The notes under the pieces were generated by a model that ran no database searches, had not been told where the DNA came from, and worked only from the letters and a program-made list of their open reading frames with translations. From NCBI RefSeq assembly GCF_016616425.1, contig NZ_CP067101.1, positions 3,658,001 to 3,722,000 of the forward strand: a stretch of DNA of 64,000 nt. Direction: 5' to 3'. Shown here one piece after another: positions 19,640 to 28,200 of this stretch (positions are counted from its first letter, which is position 1; each line of letters begins with the position of its first letter). The stretch is from Bradyrhizobium diazoefficiens (GTDB taxonomy: Bacteria > Pseudomonadota > Alphaproteobacteria > Rhizobiales > Xanthobacteraceae). The translations under genes and the position numbers were made by a program.

Positions 19640-19684
19640 CGCGCCGGAGCTGGAACTTGGCAGGCCACTTCGAGCTCCGGCGCG
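19640..19684 (+). terminator. GC-rich hairpin after creA
   Basis: CGCGCCGGAGCT (19640-19651) is the exact reverse complement of AGCTCCGGCGCG (19673-19684), a 12-bp stem with a 21-nt loop. It starts 48 bp after the creA stop. A weak TTT follows. Terminator or mRNA end structure. Confidence 0.45.
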
Positions 19685-19710
19685 ACCGGTTTGAAATGAT
19701 TGGCAGTTTT

Positions 19711-19753
19711 TGAGAATTGTGTCGTCATCTCGGAGCGGACGAAACAATTCTCA
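19711..19753. promoter_or_regulatory. Spaced inverted repeat upstream of the 54-aa secreted protein gene
   Basis: TGAGAATTGT (19711-19720) and ACAATTCTCA (19744-19753) are perfect inverted 10-mers, 33 bp centre to centre, about three helical turns. They lie 114 bp before the ATG at 19867 in a locally AT-rich patch. This could be a pair of half-sites for a dimeric regulator or a hairpin in the leader. Confidence 0.4.
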
Positions 19754-19866
19754 CGAAGATGAAACCATTTTGCGCTTTTGGCGCATCACGCGCGAAACCG
19801 CTCATGGTTATCAGCTTCACAAGGACGAACGGCGGACTGCCGGCCACGGAATTCGGAGACAAGACC

Positions 19867-20031
19867 ATGCGCGCCCTCAGCTTCATCCTTGCTTTCGGTT
19901 TCGTGGTTGCGGGCTCCTCGTTCGCAGGCTCGCCGGACGGCAATCTACCCGGTGTCGGCACCTTCCAGTACAGTGGCTCGCCGATCGCCGTCACTGCGTC
20001 GCAGTCGATTGTGCTTGCTGCGCGCCTCTGA
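19867..20031 (+). CDS. Small secreted protein, 54 aa
   Basis: Function unknown. From the ATG at 19867 the product has a textbook signal peptide (MRALSFILAFGFVVAGSSFA) and a mature part of about 34 residues (GSPDGNLPGVGTFQYSGSPI). The open frame extends upstream to 19717, but only this start gives a signal peptide. I have an impression of similar tiny exported proteins in Bradyrhizobium, not verified. It is followed 34 bp later by another secreted protein gene. Confidence 0.65.
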   Translation: MRALSFILAFGFVVAGSSFAGSPDGNLPGVGTFQYSGSPIAVTASQSIVLAARL

Positions 20032-20065
20032 TCGATAACAGGAAAATCAGCCGATAAAGGCCGTC

Positions 20066-20431
20066 ATGATCGTCCGATTTTGCGCCGCTGCGGTCGTGTC
20101 AATTCTGACGATCAATGCCGCTCAGGCGCAGGTGCGCGCGCCCTCCAGGTTACCGGATCCCCGCAGCGAATTCGTGCGCCAATGCGCGCCGCGGATGCTC
20201 GGGCGCTGGGAGCATCCGGAGGCCGTCTGCAGCTGCCTGCACGACCACGCCGCCGCGGCCGTCGAGGACCGCGATCTACGCGAAGCGCTGTTGCGCGGCA
20301 TCAGCGAGACCGGCGTGCCCACCATCGAGACTGATTGGGTGCCCGCCTCCAAGCAGGGCGAGATCGGGCCGACCTTCACCAAGATCGCCACACCGACCTT
20401 GCAGTGCATGTTCGATCCGGCAAAGCAGTAA
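20066..20431 (+). CDS. Secreted protein with four cysteines, 121 aa
   Basis: Function unknown. A signal peptide (FCAAAVVSILTINAAQAQ) precedes a mature region of ~100 residues. It contains FVRQCAPRML, a VCSCLHDH motif and a C-terminal LQCMFDP, so four cysteines that could form two disulfides in the periplasm. Mostly helical by composition (EDRDLREALLRGISE). Its stop codon directly abuts the stop codon of the convergent gene at 20432. Confidence 0.7.
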   Translation: MIVRFCAAAVVSILTINAAQAQVRAPSRLPDPRSEFVRQCAPRMLGRWEHPEAVCSCLHDHAAAAVEDRDLREALLRGISETGVPTIETDWVPASKQGEIGPTFTKIATPTLQCMFDPAKQ

Positions 20432-20677
20432 TTATCTTGTCTTCGGACCGTAGCGCGGCACGCAGGCGCTGGTACGCGCGACGCCCTTGTCGGTCATCTT
20501 CGCGCCGCGCACTTCCTTGATCTGTCCGGCAGGACAGGTTCCGTCATCCACCTGCACGCGCTGACCAAGCTTGAGATCGGTGATGTCCTGCTCGCGTCCC
20601 ACAGTGACGGCGTGTGCCGTCGTCGCGAGCGCGACGGAAATCAGCAGCGAAAGGCAGGTGGCATGGCGTAGAGGCAT
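20432..20677 (-). CDS. Small secreted protein, 81 aa (possibly DUF6719)
   Basis: Signal peptide CLSLLISVALATTAHA, then a ~60-residue mature domain with REQDITDLKLGQRVQVDDG, TCPAGQIKEV and SACVPRYG; the two mature cysteines may pair. The pattern resembles what I recall as DUF6719, common in Bradyrhizobium, but I cannot confirm the number. No function is known. Convergent with the upstream secreted protein with no spacer between the stops. Confidence 0.7.
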   Translation of the reverse strand: MPLRHATCLSLLISVALATTAHAVTVGREQDITDLKLGQRVQVDDGTCPAGQIKEVRGAKMTDKGVARTSACVPRYGPKTR

Positions 20678-20743
20678 GGCAAAGATCCCGACATTGACGC
20701 TGCAATGTACGGACGGGCGCGCGATTCTGATAGTGAACCTTCG

Positions 20744-22216
20744 TCACACCCGTCGGGTCGCCCTTGCTCTCGTGCGCAGGGCTGCACGCGATTCCTGCGC
20801 GAGCCGTTCGGCGGAGGCCATGAGCTGTGGAACCGCGTGGCCGGAAAATCCCAGCACGAAGCCGGGCAGCGGGGGCGCGCGCGAATAGGTGTCGGCCAGC
20901 AGCCAACCTTCCGCGCGCGCTGCCTCCTTGGCTCGCGCGGGCACCGACAGGTCGACCGAGGGATCGAACCGGGCCACGAGATGCAGGCCTTGCGATGGCA
21001 CCGGCACCGATAGCGCGCCATCGGATGCGGCTTCCAGTGTTTCGGCCAGTACATCGCGTGCCTCGCGATAGAGCTTTCGCACGCGCTTGAGGTTCGCGGC
21101 GAACGCGCCCGAGTTGAGCATGTCGGCCACCGCGCCCTCCATCAGCGTGCCGGGGAAGCGGTCGAGCGCGGCGCGTGCGGCGGTCACGTCGGCGATCAAG
21201 CGCTCGGGCAGGGCGCAATATCCGATGCGCAGGCCAGGGAACAGGGTCTTGGCAAACGTGCCGAGGTAAATCACGCGCTGGAGACGATCGATGCCGGCGA
21301 GCGACATCAGCGGAGCGCCGTCATAGCGAAACTCGCTGTCGTAGTCGTCCTCCAGTACGAAAGCGCCGGCCTGCTTTGCCCAGTCCAGAAGCTCGAGCCG
21401 TCGCGGCATCGACATCTGCACGCCCAGCGGAAACTGGTGCGATGGCGTCACATAGGCCGCACGCGCGGCCGCGGCCGCGGACCGACCCTTGGCGACACGC
21501 ATACCGTGCTCGTCGACGGGAACCGGCACGGCGCGATAGCCGCAATGCGCGATGGTTCTTCGCGCGGCGGGATAACCCGGGTCCTCGCACCAGACCTGGT
21601 CGCCCGCCTTCAGGATCGCGCTCAGCACGATGCGCAGTGCGTGCAGGGTGCCTGACGTCAGCATGATCTGATCGGGATCGCAGCGCAGTCCGCGCGCCGA
21701 CAACAGATGATCGGCGATTGCCGCGCGCAGCTCGCGGCTGCCGCGCGGATCGCCATAATGCAGATGTTCGGACCCGAAGGAGCGCATGCGCCGGCCGACG
21801 AAGGCGCGGAAGCGCTGCACGGCGCGCTCGTCGATATGCGTGCAGCCAAGCGAGAATGCGCCTTGCGCGGGCGTTTCGACGACCGCCTTGGGCTTGTTAG
21901 GCGCGACCGGACGGGCAGGGACGCGTACCGCAACGAACGTTCCGGAGCCGACGGTTGCGTCGGCAAAGCCGTCGGCGATCAGTCGCTCATAGGCGGTGAC
22001 GACGGCGTTGCGCCGGAAGCCGGTCTGCTTGGCCAGCGTGCGAGACGGCGGCAGCGGCTCGCCGGGCTTGACGAGGCCGGAGACGATCATTTCGCACAGC
22101 GCCTGATAGAGGCGGTGCGCGGCGGAGGCCCCTGGCGTGACGTGCGGGCCAGTGAGGTCGAGCGGCAGCTCGGTCTTGGCCGGTGGGGGGAGCGAATTGG
22201 TCGGAATTTTTTGCAT
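20744..22216 (-). CDS. MocR/PdxR-type regulator (GntR HTH fused to aminotransferase domain)
   Basis: 490 aa from ATG 22216 (MQKIPTNSLPPPAK); a longer open frame overlaps the divergent gene and is rejected. Residues ~40-105 form a GntR winged helix (EPLPPSRTLAKQTGFRRNAV). Residues ~140-490 are a fold-type I aminotransferase domain with HYGDPRGSRELR, LTSGTLHALRI, EDPGYPAARR, LEDDYDSEFRYDG and the PLP lysine in YLGTFAKTLFPGLR. Such regulators sense PLP or amino compounds. It is divergent from a PNPOx-family gene with a 75-bp shared control region, a typical MocR arrangement, so it probably controls that neighbour. Confidence 0.92.
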   Translation of the reverse strand: MQKIPTNSLPPPAKTELPLDLTGPHVTPGASAAHRLYQALCEMIVSGLVKPGEPLPPSRTLAKQTGFRRNAVVTAYERLIADGFADATVGSGTFVAVRVPARPVAPNKPKAVVETPAQGAFSLGCTHIDERAVQRFRAFVGRRMRSFGSEHLHYGDPRGSRELRAAIADHLLSARGLRCDPDQIMLTSGTLHALRIVLSAILKAGDQVWCEDPGYPAARRTIAHCGYRAVPVPVDEHGMRVAKGRSAAAAARAAYVTPSHQFPLGVQMSMPRRLELLDWAKQAGAFVLEDDYDSEFRYDGAPLMSLAGIDRLQRVIYLGTFAKTLFPGLRIGYCALPERLIADVTAARAALDRFPGTLMEGAVADMLNSGAFAANLKRVRKLYREARDVLAETLEAASDGALSVPVPSQGLHLVARFDPSVDLSVPARAKEAARAEGWLLADTYSRAPPLPGFVLGFSGHAVPQLMASAERLAQESRAALRTRARATRRV

Positions 22217-22291
22217 GGAATTGGCACTATCGCAGACCAAATGCGGCGCTACAACTGCTCCCGGATTCTTCCAATGCGAGCAGGAGCGGCC

Positions 22292-23017
22292 GTGAGCCAG
22301 ACCGAGACCTCGAATGCCTATCCGACATCGGCGCGCAACCAGGTGAAGCGCCGGCACGACCGCGGCTTCTACGATCATGATACGGTTCATCGCATCCTGG
22401 ACTGCTCGATGCTCTGCCACGTCTCCTACGTGATCGACGGCCAGCCCTACTGTACGCCGACGTTCTTCTGGCGCGAGGGTAACAGGCTGTACTGGCACGG
22501 CTCGAGCGCAAGCCGGATGCTGCGCAACCAGACCAGGGGCGAGCGCGTGTGTCTCACCGTCGCCCATCTCGACAGCCTCGTGCTGGCGCGCTGCGGCTTC
22601 AATCACTCCGCCGACTACCGTGCGGTGATGGCGTTCGGCACCGCCCATCTGGTCACGGACCCCGAGGAGAAGGACCGCGCGGTGATTGCGATGGTCGACC
22701 GCTTCTTCCCGGATCGCACCGCGAGTCTCAGGGCAAGCAACACGCAGGAAATCAAGGCGACCTCCTTCATCGCGATGGAGATCGAGGAAGCCTCGGCCAA
22801 GATACGCGCCAAAGGTGTCGCCGACGACGAGGAGGACTATGCGTTGCCGATCTACGCCGAGCGCATTCCGGTGCGCACCGTGCTCGGCGCACCAGAGCCG
22901 TGCCCGCGCCTGCTCGACGGCGTTACCCGGCCTGCAACACTCAATGGCTATTCCGAGGGCCGGCTGCTCGAAGATGCATTGCGGGATGCTTATTTTGTGG
23001 AGTACCCGAACGGCTGA
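22292..23017 (+). CDS. Pyridoxamine 5'-phosphate oxidase family protein (split-barrel flavoprotein)
   Basis: 241 aa from GTG 22292, 6 bp after GGAG; ATG 22274 in the same frame is an alternative adding six residues. Split-barrel features: HRILDCSMLCHVSYVIDGQP, YCTPTFFWREGNRLYWHG, SSASRMLRNQ, VCLTVAHLDSLVLAR and the middle strand YRAVMAFGTAHLV. Proteins of this type bind FMN, F420 or haem; a catalytic role in vitamin B6 metabolism is not shown by the sequence. Control by the adjacent divergent MocR regulator is likely. Confidence 0.88.
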   Translation: MSQTETSNAYPTSARNQVKRRHDRGFYDHDTVHRILDCSMLCHVSYVIDGQPYCTPTFFWREGNRLYWHGSSASRMLRNQTRGERVCLTVAHLDSLVLARCGFNHSADYRAVMAFGTAHLVTDPEEKDRAVIAMVDRFFPDRTASLRASNTQEIKATSFIAMEIEEASAKIRAKGVADDEEDYALPIYAERIPVRTVLGAPEPCPRLLDGVTRPATLNGYSEGRLLEDALRDAYFVEYPNG

Positions 23018-23070
23018 AATCGGCTAGCCTGTGCACTCCTTGGGACCATTGGAATGCCAGGAGTTACCCG

Positions 23071-24348
23071 ATGAATGCCGAAACGCAGCAGAGGATTCTC
23101 GACGCCGTCGATGCCGGTTTCGAGGCCCAGCTTGCCACTACACGCGATTTCGTCGCGATTCCCTCGACCCGCGGGGCGGAGGGACCGTGCCAGGACGTGA
23201 TCGGCGACCTCCTGCGCGAACGTGGCTACGAGGTCGACGACTGGCACATCAACGTCGACGATCTCAGGGATCTGCGCGGCTTCGGCCCGATCGAGCATGA
23301 TTTCTCCAGGGCCCGCTCGGTGGTGGGTACCTACCGTTCGCAAACGAATGGCGGCAAGTCGCTGATCCTTCAGGGCCACTGCGACGTGGTGCCCGCTGGT
23401 CCCCTGGAATTGTGGGACACGCCGCCGTTCTCGCCCGTCATCAAGGATGGCAAGATGTTCGGCCGCGGCGCCTGCGACATGAAGTCGGGCACCATCGGCG
23501 CGCTCTATGCGCTCGATGCGATCAAGGCCGCCGGCTTCAAGCCGACGGCGCGGATTCACTTCCAGTCCGTGATCGAGGAGGAGAGCACCGGCGTTGGCGC
23601 ACTCTCGACCCTTCAGCGCGGCTATCGTGCGGACGCCTGCTTCATCCCGGAGCCGACCGGCGGCAAGATGGTGCGCTCCCAGGTCGGCGTGATCTGGTTT
23701 CGCCTTCGCGTGAAGGGCCATCCGACCCACGTGGCCTTCGCAGGCTCCGGGGCCAACGCAATCATGGCCGCGTATCACCTGATCCAGGCGCTGCAAAAGC
23801 TCGAGATCGAGTGGAACGAGCGCGCCAAGGCCGATCGTCATTTCAAGACGCTCAACCATCCCATCAACTTCAACCCCGGGATCATCAAGGGCGGCGACTG
23901 GGCCTCCAGCGTGCCGGCCTGGTGCGACGTCGATTGCCGCATCGCGGTTTTGCCCGGCTGGTCGATCGCCGATCATCAGAAGGAGATCATGGCCTGCGTC
24001 GCGGCCGCGGCCCGCAACCACCGCTTCCTCGCCAACAATCCGCCGGAGATCGAATGGTCGGGCTTTTTGTCGGAAGGCTATGAACTGACCGACGCTGCGG
24101 CGCCGGAAGCCGCGTTCGGCAAAGCGTTCGACAAGGTCTATGGCGGCAGGCCAGAGGATCTCGTCTTTACCGCGCTCACCGACACTCGCTTCTACGGCCT
24201 CAACCATGGCATCCCAAGCCTGTGCTTCGGCGCCAGCGGCGGCGAGATGCACGGCTTCAATGAATATGTCGACCTGGAAGCGCTGAAGAAGGCGACCAAG
24301 GCGATGGCGCTGTTCATCGCGGAATGGTGCGGAGTTGAGAAGGCGTAG
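23071..24348 (+). CDS. ArgE/DapE family M20 deacylase
   Basis: Dinuclear-zinc amidohydrolase, 425 aa. Zinc and catalytic motifs: LILQGHCDVVPAG near 92, GRGACDMKSGTIGALYAL near 128, QSVIEEESTGVGA near 162 and the C-terminal HGFNEYVDLEALKK. A dimerisation domain follows VGVIWFRLRVKGHPTHVAF. Annotated relatives are acetylornithine deacetylase or succinyl-diaminopimelate desuccinylase, but the genome would carry true argE and dapE elsewhere, so another N-acyl amino acid is plausible. It starts 53 bp after the PNPOx-like gene and may be co-transcribed. Confidence 0.9.
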   Translation: MNAETQQRILDAVDAGFEAQLATTRDFVAIPSTRGAEGPCQDVIGDLLRERGYEVDDWHINVDDLRDLRGFGPIEHDFSRARSVVGTYRSQTNGGKSLILQGHCDVVPAGPLELWDTPPFSPVIKDGKMFGRGACDMKSGTIGALYALDAIKAAGFKPTARIHFQSVIEEESTGVGALSTLQRGYRADACFIPEPTGGKMVRSQVGVIWFRLRVKGHPTHVAFAGSGANAIMAAYHLIQALQKLEIEWNERAKADRHFKTLNHPINFNPGIIKGGDWASSVPAWCDVDCRIAVLPGWSIADHQKEIMACVAAAARNHRFLANNPPEIEWSGFLSEGYELTDAAAPEAAFGKAFDKVYGGRPEDLVFTALTDTRFYGLNHGIPSLCFGASGGEMHGFNEYVDLEALKKATKAMALFIAEWCGVEKA

Positions 24349-24361
24349 CGGGCGAGACCTT

Positions 24362-24460
24362 GTAGGGGTGGGCAAAGGCGCACTTGCGCCGTGCCCACCG
24401 GTCTTCTCGATAGGGACGATGAAGATGGTGGGCACGCTTTTCCGCTTTGCCCATCCTACG
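24362..24460. repeat. ~100-bp palindromic intergenic repeat, copy 1
   Basis: Starts GTAGGGGTGGGCAAAG and ends with CTTTGCCCATCCTAC, the near-exact reverse complement, with an inner GGCGCACTTGCGCC palindrome. A second copy is at 58094-58186. Both follow closely after a coding sequence. The element translates misleadingly as GTAQVRLCPP on the minus strand, which creates false open frames. Confidence 0.9.
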
Positions 24461-24509
24461 GCATCTCGCCTGGAGCACCAGTTGCCCGAACGGGGAGGGG
24501 CGCCAATTC

Positions 24510-24521
24510 CTTTAAGCTTAA
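24510..24521. promoter_or_regulatory. Palindrome TTTAAGCTTAAA upstream of the kynurenine operon
   Basis: A perfect 12-bp palindrome in a short AT-rich patch, 74 bp before the formamidase ATG. Size and position suit an operator, for example of a MarR-type regulator, which bind similar AT-rich palindromes. No regulator gene lies next to the operon, so the binder is unknown. Confidence 0.45.
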
Positions 24522-24595
24522 AATAAAGACTAGGATGCAATCCCAACCGGTGGCAGAGTGGCGCCAATCGCAGGGCCCGAGTCCGAGGAGGCACG

Positions 24596-25405
24596 ATGCG
24601 CGATTGGGATGACGCTTACGCCAATTCGGCCCATATCCCGGGCTCGGACAGGATGCCGGCGCTATGGGCGGAGCGGGCCGCGGTCTATCGTGCCGGGCTG
24701 AAGAATTTTCGCGCCGACATCGCCTATGGCCCGGGCGAGCGACAGCGCCTCGATCTGGTCCTGCCCGATGGCGACAGCAAGGGCCTCGTCGTCTTCGTGC
24801 ACGGCGGGTACTGGATGCGCTTCGACAAGTCGGCATGGACTGATCTGGCCGAAGGCGGGCGCCACCACGGCTGGGCGGTGGCGTTGCCGAGCTACACGCT
24901 GGCGCCGGCCGCGCGCATCTCCGACATCACCGCCGAGATCGCCGCCGCGATCGCCAAGGCCGCTTCGCTCGTCGCAGGGCCGATCCGGCTCGCCGGCCAT
25001 TCCGCCGGCGGTCATCTCGTCACACGCATGCTGTGCGACGACAGCCGGCTGGAGCCCGCAATCTACAACCGTATTGTCGGAACGCTCTCGATCAGTGGCC
25101 TGCACGACCTGCGTCCGCTGCTGAAGACCCGGATGAACGAGACGCTGGGCATGACGATGGAGGAGGCGACGCTGGAAAGCGCTGCGCTGCATCTCCCGCG
25201 CGAGCATTCGCCTGTGACCGCCTGGGTCGGTGGTGGCGAGCGGCCCGAATTCATCCGCCAATCCGATCTGATGGCCAATGTCTGGACCGGCTTCGACGTG
25301 CCGACCCACCTCGTCGTCGATCCCGGCCTGAACCATTTCACCGTCATCGACGGACTGAAGGATCCGTCGTCGCCGATCACCGCGTGCCTGATCGGCCTTG
25401 ACTGA
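24596..25405 (+). CDS. Kynurenine formamidase, alpha/beta-hydrolase type
   Basis: Second step of tryptophan breakdown: N-formylkynurenine to kynurenine and formate. 269 aa, ATG 24596 after GAGGAGG. It carries the HGGYW oxyanion motif (VVFVHGGYWMRF, residues ~66-77), the nucleophile elbow LAGHSAGGHLVT near 139 and a catalytic His in GLNHFTVIDG near 248. HGGxW followed by kynA and kynU is characteristic of arylformamidase of the hydrolase superfamily, unrelated to the cyclase-like KynB. It is the first gene of the operon, 36 bp ahead of kynA. Confidence 0.88.
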   Translation: MRDWDDAYANSAHIPGSDRMPALWAERAAVYRAGLKNFRADIAYGPGERQRLDLVLPDGDSKGLVVFVHGGYWMRFDKSAWTDLAEGGRHHGWAVALPSYTLAPAARISDITAEIAAAIAKAASLVAGPIRLAGHSAGGHLVTRMLCDDSRLEPAIYNRIVGTLSISGLHDLRPLLKTRMNETLGMTMEEATLESAALHLPREHSPVTAWVGGGERPEFIRQSDLMANVWTGFDVPTHLVVDPGLNHFTVIDGLKDPSSPITACLIGLD

Positions 25406-25441
25406 GCAAAGCCGGGGAAGATCGACCGAAAGGGTCCGCCC

Positions 25442-26281
25442 ATGACATCCAGCGATTACGATCCCACGAACGAAGGCGCCGAGACCGATTTCGCCCGGCG
25501 GATGTCCTATGGCGACTATCTTGCGCTGGATGCGATCCTGAGCGCGCAACATCCGCTGTCGGAAGCGCATGACGAGATGCTGTTCATCATCCAGCATCAG
25601 ACCACGGAGCTGTGGATGCGCCTTGCCATCCACGAGCTCAGCGCAGCGCGCCGCGCCATCGCCAAGGACGAGGTGCAGCCTGCGATGAAGATGCTGGCGC
25701 GAATGTCGCGCATCTTCGAGCAGCTCAACAACGCCTGGGACGTGCTGCGTACCATGACGCCCAGCGAATATACGCGCTTCCGCTCGCAGCTCGGACAGTC
25801 CTCGGGCTTTCAGTCGAGGCAATACCGGCTGATCGAATTTCTGCTCGGCAACCGCAACCACGCCATGCTGAAGCCGCACGCGCATGATGTGGAGACAACG
25901 AAGCTGCTCGAGACCGAGCTCGCGACGCCAAGCCTCTATGACGAGGTGCTGCGGCTCGCCGATCGCAACGGGCTCAAGATGCCGGCCGCAGTGCTGGCTC
26001 GCGATGTCCGCGAGAGCCACAGCTTCAACGAAGGGGTGCTGCAGGCTTGGCGCGTCGTCTACGAGGCGCCGGCGACGCACTGGATGCTCTACGAGCTCGC
26101 CGAAAAACTGGTCGACTTCGAGGACTATTTCCGCCGCTGGCGGTTCAATCACGTGACGACGGTCGAGCGCGTGATTGGCTTCAAGCGCGGCACCGGCGGC
26201 ACAGGTGGCGTCAGCTATCTCAAACGCATGCTGGAGGTCGAGTTGTTCCCCGAGCTTTGGCGTGTGCGAACGATTCTGTAG
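25442..26281 (+). CDS. kynA: Tryptophan 2,3-dioxygenase
   Basis: Haem enzyme that opens the indole ring of L-tryptophan to N-formylkynurenine. 279 aa, a normal bacterial length. Family segments are [39 protein letters not shown] with the distal histidine, [18 protein letters not shown], and [19 protein letters not shown] with the proximal haem-ligand histidine, then [11 protein letters not shown]. Its stop lies 8 bp before kynU; upstream is the formamidase. The three genes convert tryptophan to anthranilate and alanine. Confidence 0.96.
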   Translation: MTSSDYDPTNEGAETDFARRMSYGDYLALDAILSAQHPLSEAHDEMLFIIQHQTTELWMRLAIHELSAARRAIAKDEVQPAMKMLARMSRIFEQLNNAWDVLRTMTPSEYTRFRSQLGQSSGFQSRQYRLIEFLLGNRNHAMLKPHAHDVETTKLLETELATPSLYDEVLRLADRNGLKMPAAVLARDVRESHSFNEGVLQAWRVVYEAPATHWMLYELAEKLVDFEDYFRRWRFNHVTTVERVIGFKRGTGGTGGVSYLKRMLEVELFPELWRVRTIL

Positions 26282-26289
26282 AAGTGGCC

Positions 26290-27492
26290 ATGACCCAATA
26301 CCGCGTCTATGACGACACCAAAGCTCTCTTCCACTTGCCCGATGGCGTGATCTATCTCGACGGCAACTCGCTTGGCGCCTTGCCCCTGGGCGTTGCCGAG
26401 CGCGTCAGCCGTGTCATCACGACGGAGTGGGGCAATGAGCTGATCCGCGCCTGGAACACCGCAGGCTGGTACGTCCAGCCGCGCCATGTCGGCGATCGCA
26501 TTGCGCGGCTGGTCGGTGCGGAACCCGGCTCGGTGATGGTCGGAGATACGCTGTCGCTCAAGGTCTATCAGGCTCTCGCCGCCGCGCTCGACATGAACGT
26601 GCCCCGCAAAATCGTCCTGTCGGACACCGGCAACTTCCCGACCGACCTCTACATGGCTGAAGGCCTGATCGCGACGCTCGGGCGCGGCCATCAATTGCGT
26701 CTGGTGGCGCCTGAGGAAATCGAGTCCGCGCTGTCGGAGGACATCGCGGTGCTCTACATCACCGAGGTCGACTACCGCACCGGCCGTCGCCACGACATGG
26801 CGAAGGTGACGGCAAAGGCGCATGCGCTCGGCATCGTCACGGTCTGGGATCTCGCGCATTCCGCCGGCGCGCTGCCGGTCGATCTCGCCGGTTGTGGCGC
26901 CGATTTCGCTGCGGGGTGCACCTACAAATACCTCAACGCCGGTCCCGGCGCGCCCGCCTTCCTCTACGTCGCGCCGCGCCACGCCGATAGCGCGCGCGCT
27001 GCGCTGTCGGGGTGGATGGGCCACGCCAAACCGTTTGCGTTCGAGCTTGCCTATGCGGCCGCGGGCGGCGTCGAGCGCATGCGCGTCGGCACCCCTCCGG
27101 TACTGGCGATGGCAGCGCTGGAGGCCTCGCTCGACATCTGGGATCGTGTCGATATCGCGGAGGTCCGCGCGCGTTCGCTGACGCTCGGTGATCTCCTGAT
27201 TGCGGAGGTCGAACGCCGCTGCCCGTCCCTGAAGCTGGTCACTCCGCGCGCGCATGATCGCCGCGGCTCCCAGGTCTCCTTCGCCTTCGACGGCGGCTAC
27301 GCCGCGATGCAGGCGCTGATCGCCCGCGGCGTCATCGGTGATTTCCGCGCGCCTGACATCATGCGGTTCGGGATCACGCCGTTGTACGTCGGAGAGGCGG
27401 AGGTGTTGAGGGCGGCGGAGATCATCCAGGAGGTGATCGCCGGCGAAATGTGGCGGCGGCCGGAATATCAGGTCGAGAATGCGGTCACGTGA
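26290..27492 (+). CDS. kynU: Kynureninase
   Basis: PLP enzyme that cleaves kynurenine to anthranilate and alanine. 400 aa from ATG 26290. Motifs: YLDGNSLGALP near 25, the EWGNELIRAWNTAGWY segment, TDLYMAEGL, VWDLAHSAGALPVDL with the PLP-contacting Asp, and CTYKYLNAGPGAP with the Schiff-base lysine near 218. The last gene of the three-gene kyn operon. No anthranilate-degrading genes are seen downstream, so the fate of anthranilate is decided elsewhere. Confidence 0.96.
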   Translation: MTQYRVYDDTKALFHLPDGVIYLDGNSLGALPLGVAERVSRVITTEWGNELIRAWNTAGWYVQPRHVGDRIARLVGAEPGSVMVGDTLSLKVYQALAAALDMNVPRKIVLSDTGNFPTDLYMAEGLIATLGRGHQLRLVAPEEIESALSEDIAVLYITEVDYRTGRRHDMAKVTAKAHALGIVTVWDLAHSAGALPVDLAGCGADFAAGCTYKYLNAGPGAPAFLYVAPRHADSARAALSGWMGHAKPFAFELAYAAAGGVERMRVGTPPVLAMAALEASLDIWDRVDIAEVRARSLTLGDLLIAEVERRCPSLKLVTPRAHDRRGSQVSFAFDGGYAAMQALIARGVIGDFRAPDIMRFGITPLYVGEAEVLRAAEIIQEVIAGEMWRRPEYQVENAVT

Positions 27493-27648
27493 AGATCCAT
27501 CACCGTCACCCTGAGGCCGCGTCTTCAGCCCTCGAGGGCGAGGACGAACTGGAGGGCCGATGTCAGCACGGCTATTACCTCCGACGTCATTGCTTTGCCG
27601 CGCGGAGCAATTCACCTTCAGAACACAAGGAATTGGGAAGGAGATCCG

Positions 27649-28050
27649 ATGACGCCGCTCGAGAAACTCAAAGCGATGAAGATGCCGTTCGCCGAGCTCA
27701 AGGGCGTCGAGTTCGTCGAGGCTGGGAAGGACCGCGTGGTGGCGCGGATGATGGTTCGGCCCGATCTCTGCACGCTTCATCATACCATCCATGGCGGCGC
27801 GGTGATGGCGCTGGCCGACTCGGTCGGCGCCGCAGCGACCGTGATCAACCTGCCAGAGGACGCCAAGGGCACGACCACGCTGGAGAGCAAGACCAACTTC
27901 ATCGGCGGGGCGAAGGAAGGAACCACCGTCATCGCCACCGCCAGCCCGGTCCACCGTGGCCGGCGCACCCAGGTCTGGACCACCCGGCTGGAGACCGAAG
28001 ACGGCAAGCTGGTGGCCGTTGTCACCCAGACGCAGCTAGTCCTCGTATGA
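27649..28050 (+). CDS. PaaI-type hotdog-fold thioesterase
   Basis: Hydrolyses acyl-CoA thioesters, probably aryl- or phenylacetyl-CoA by family. 133 aa from ATG 27649, preceded by AAGGAG. The hotdog core is seen in LCTLHHTIHGGAVMALADSV (HGG with the conserved helix) and KTNFIGGAKEGTTVIATA. It lies 156 bp after kynU in the same direction; anthraniloyl-CoA would be an attractive substrate given the operon, but this is speculation. Confidence 0.85.
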   Translation: MTPLEKLKAMKMPFAELKGVEFVEAGKDRVVARMMVRPDLCTLHHTIHGGAVMALADSVGAAATVINLPEDAKGTTTLESKTNFIGGAKEGTTVIATASPVHRGRRTQVWTTRLETEDGKLVAVVTQTQLVLV

Positions 28051-28200
28051 TCACGGGAGCTTGATCTCATTAACGAATTAGGCGCGTTCGATGCCTCTGA
28101 CCTGGGCAGGTGCTCGTCTTGCAAAAGATGCTGCGATGCACAATATAGGGGACCTAGGGATTCGAACGCCTCCTCGAGGGACACCAAGAGGAGTTTTGAC

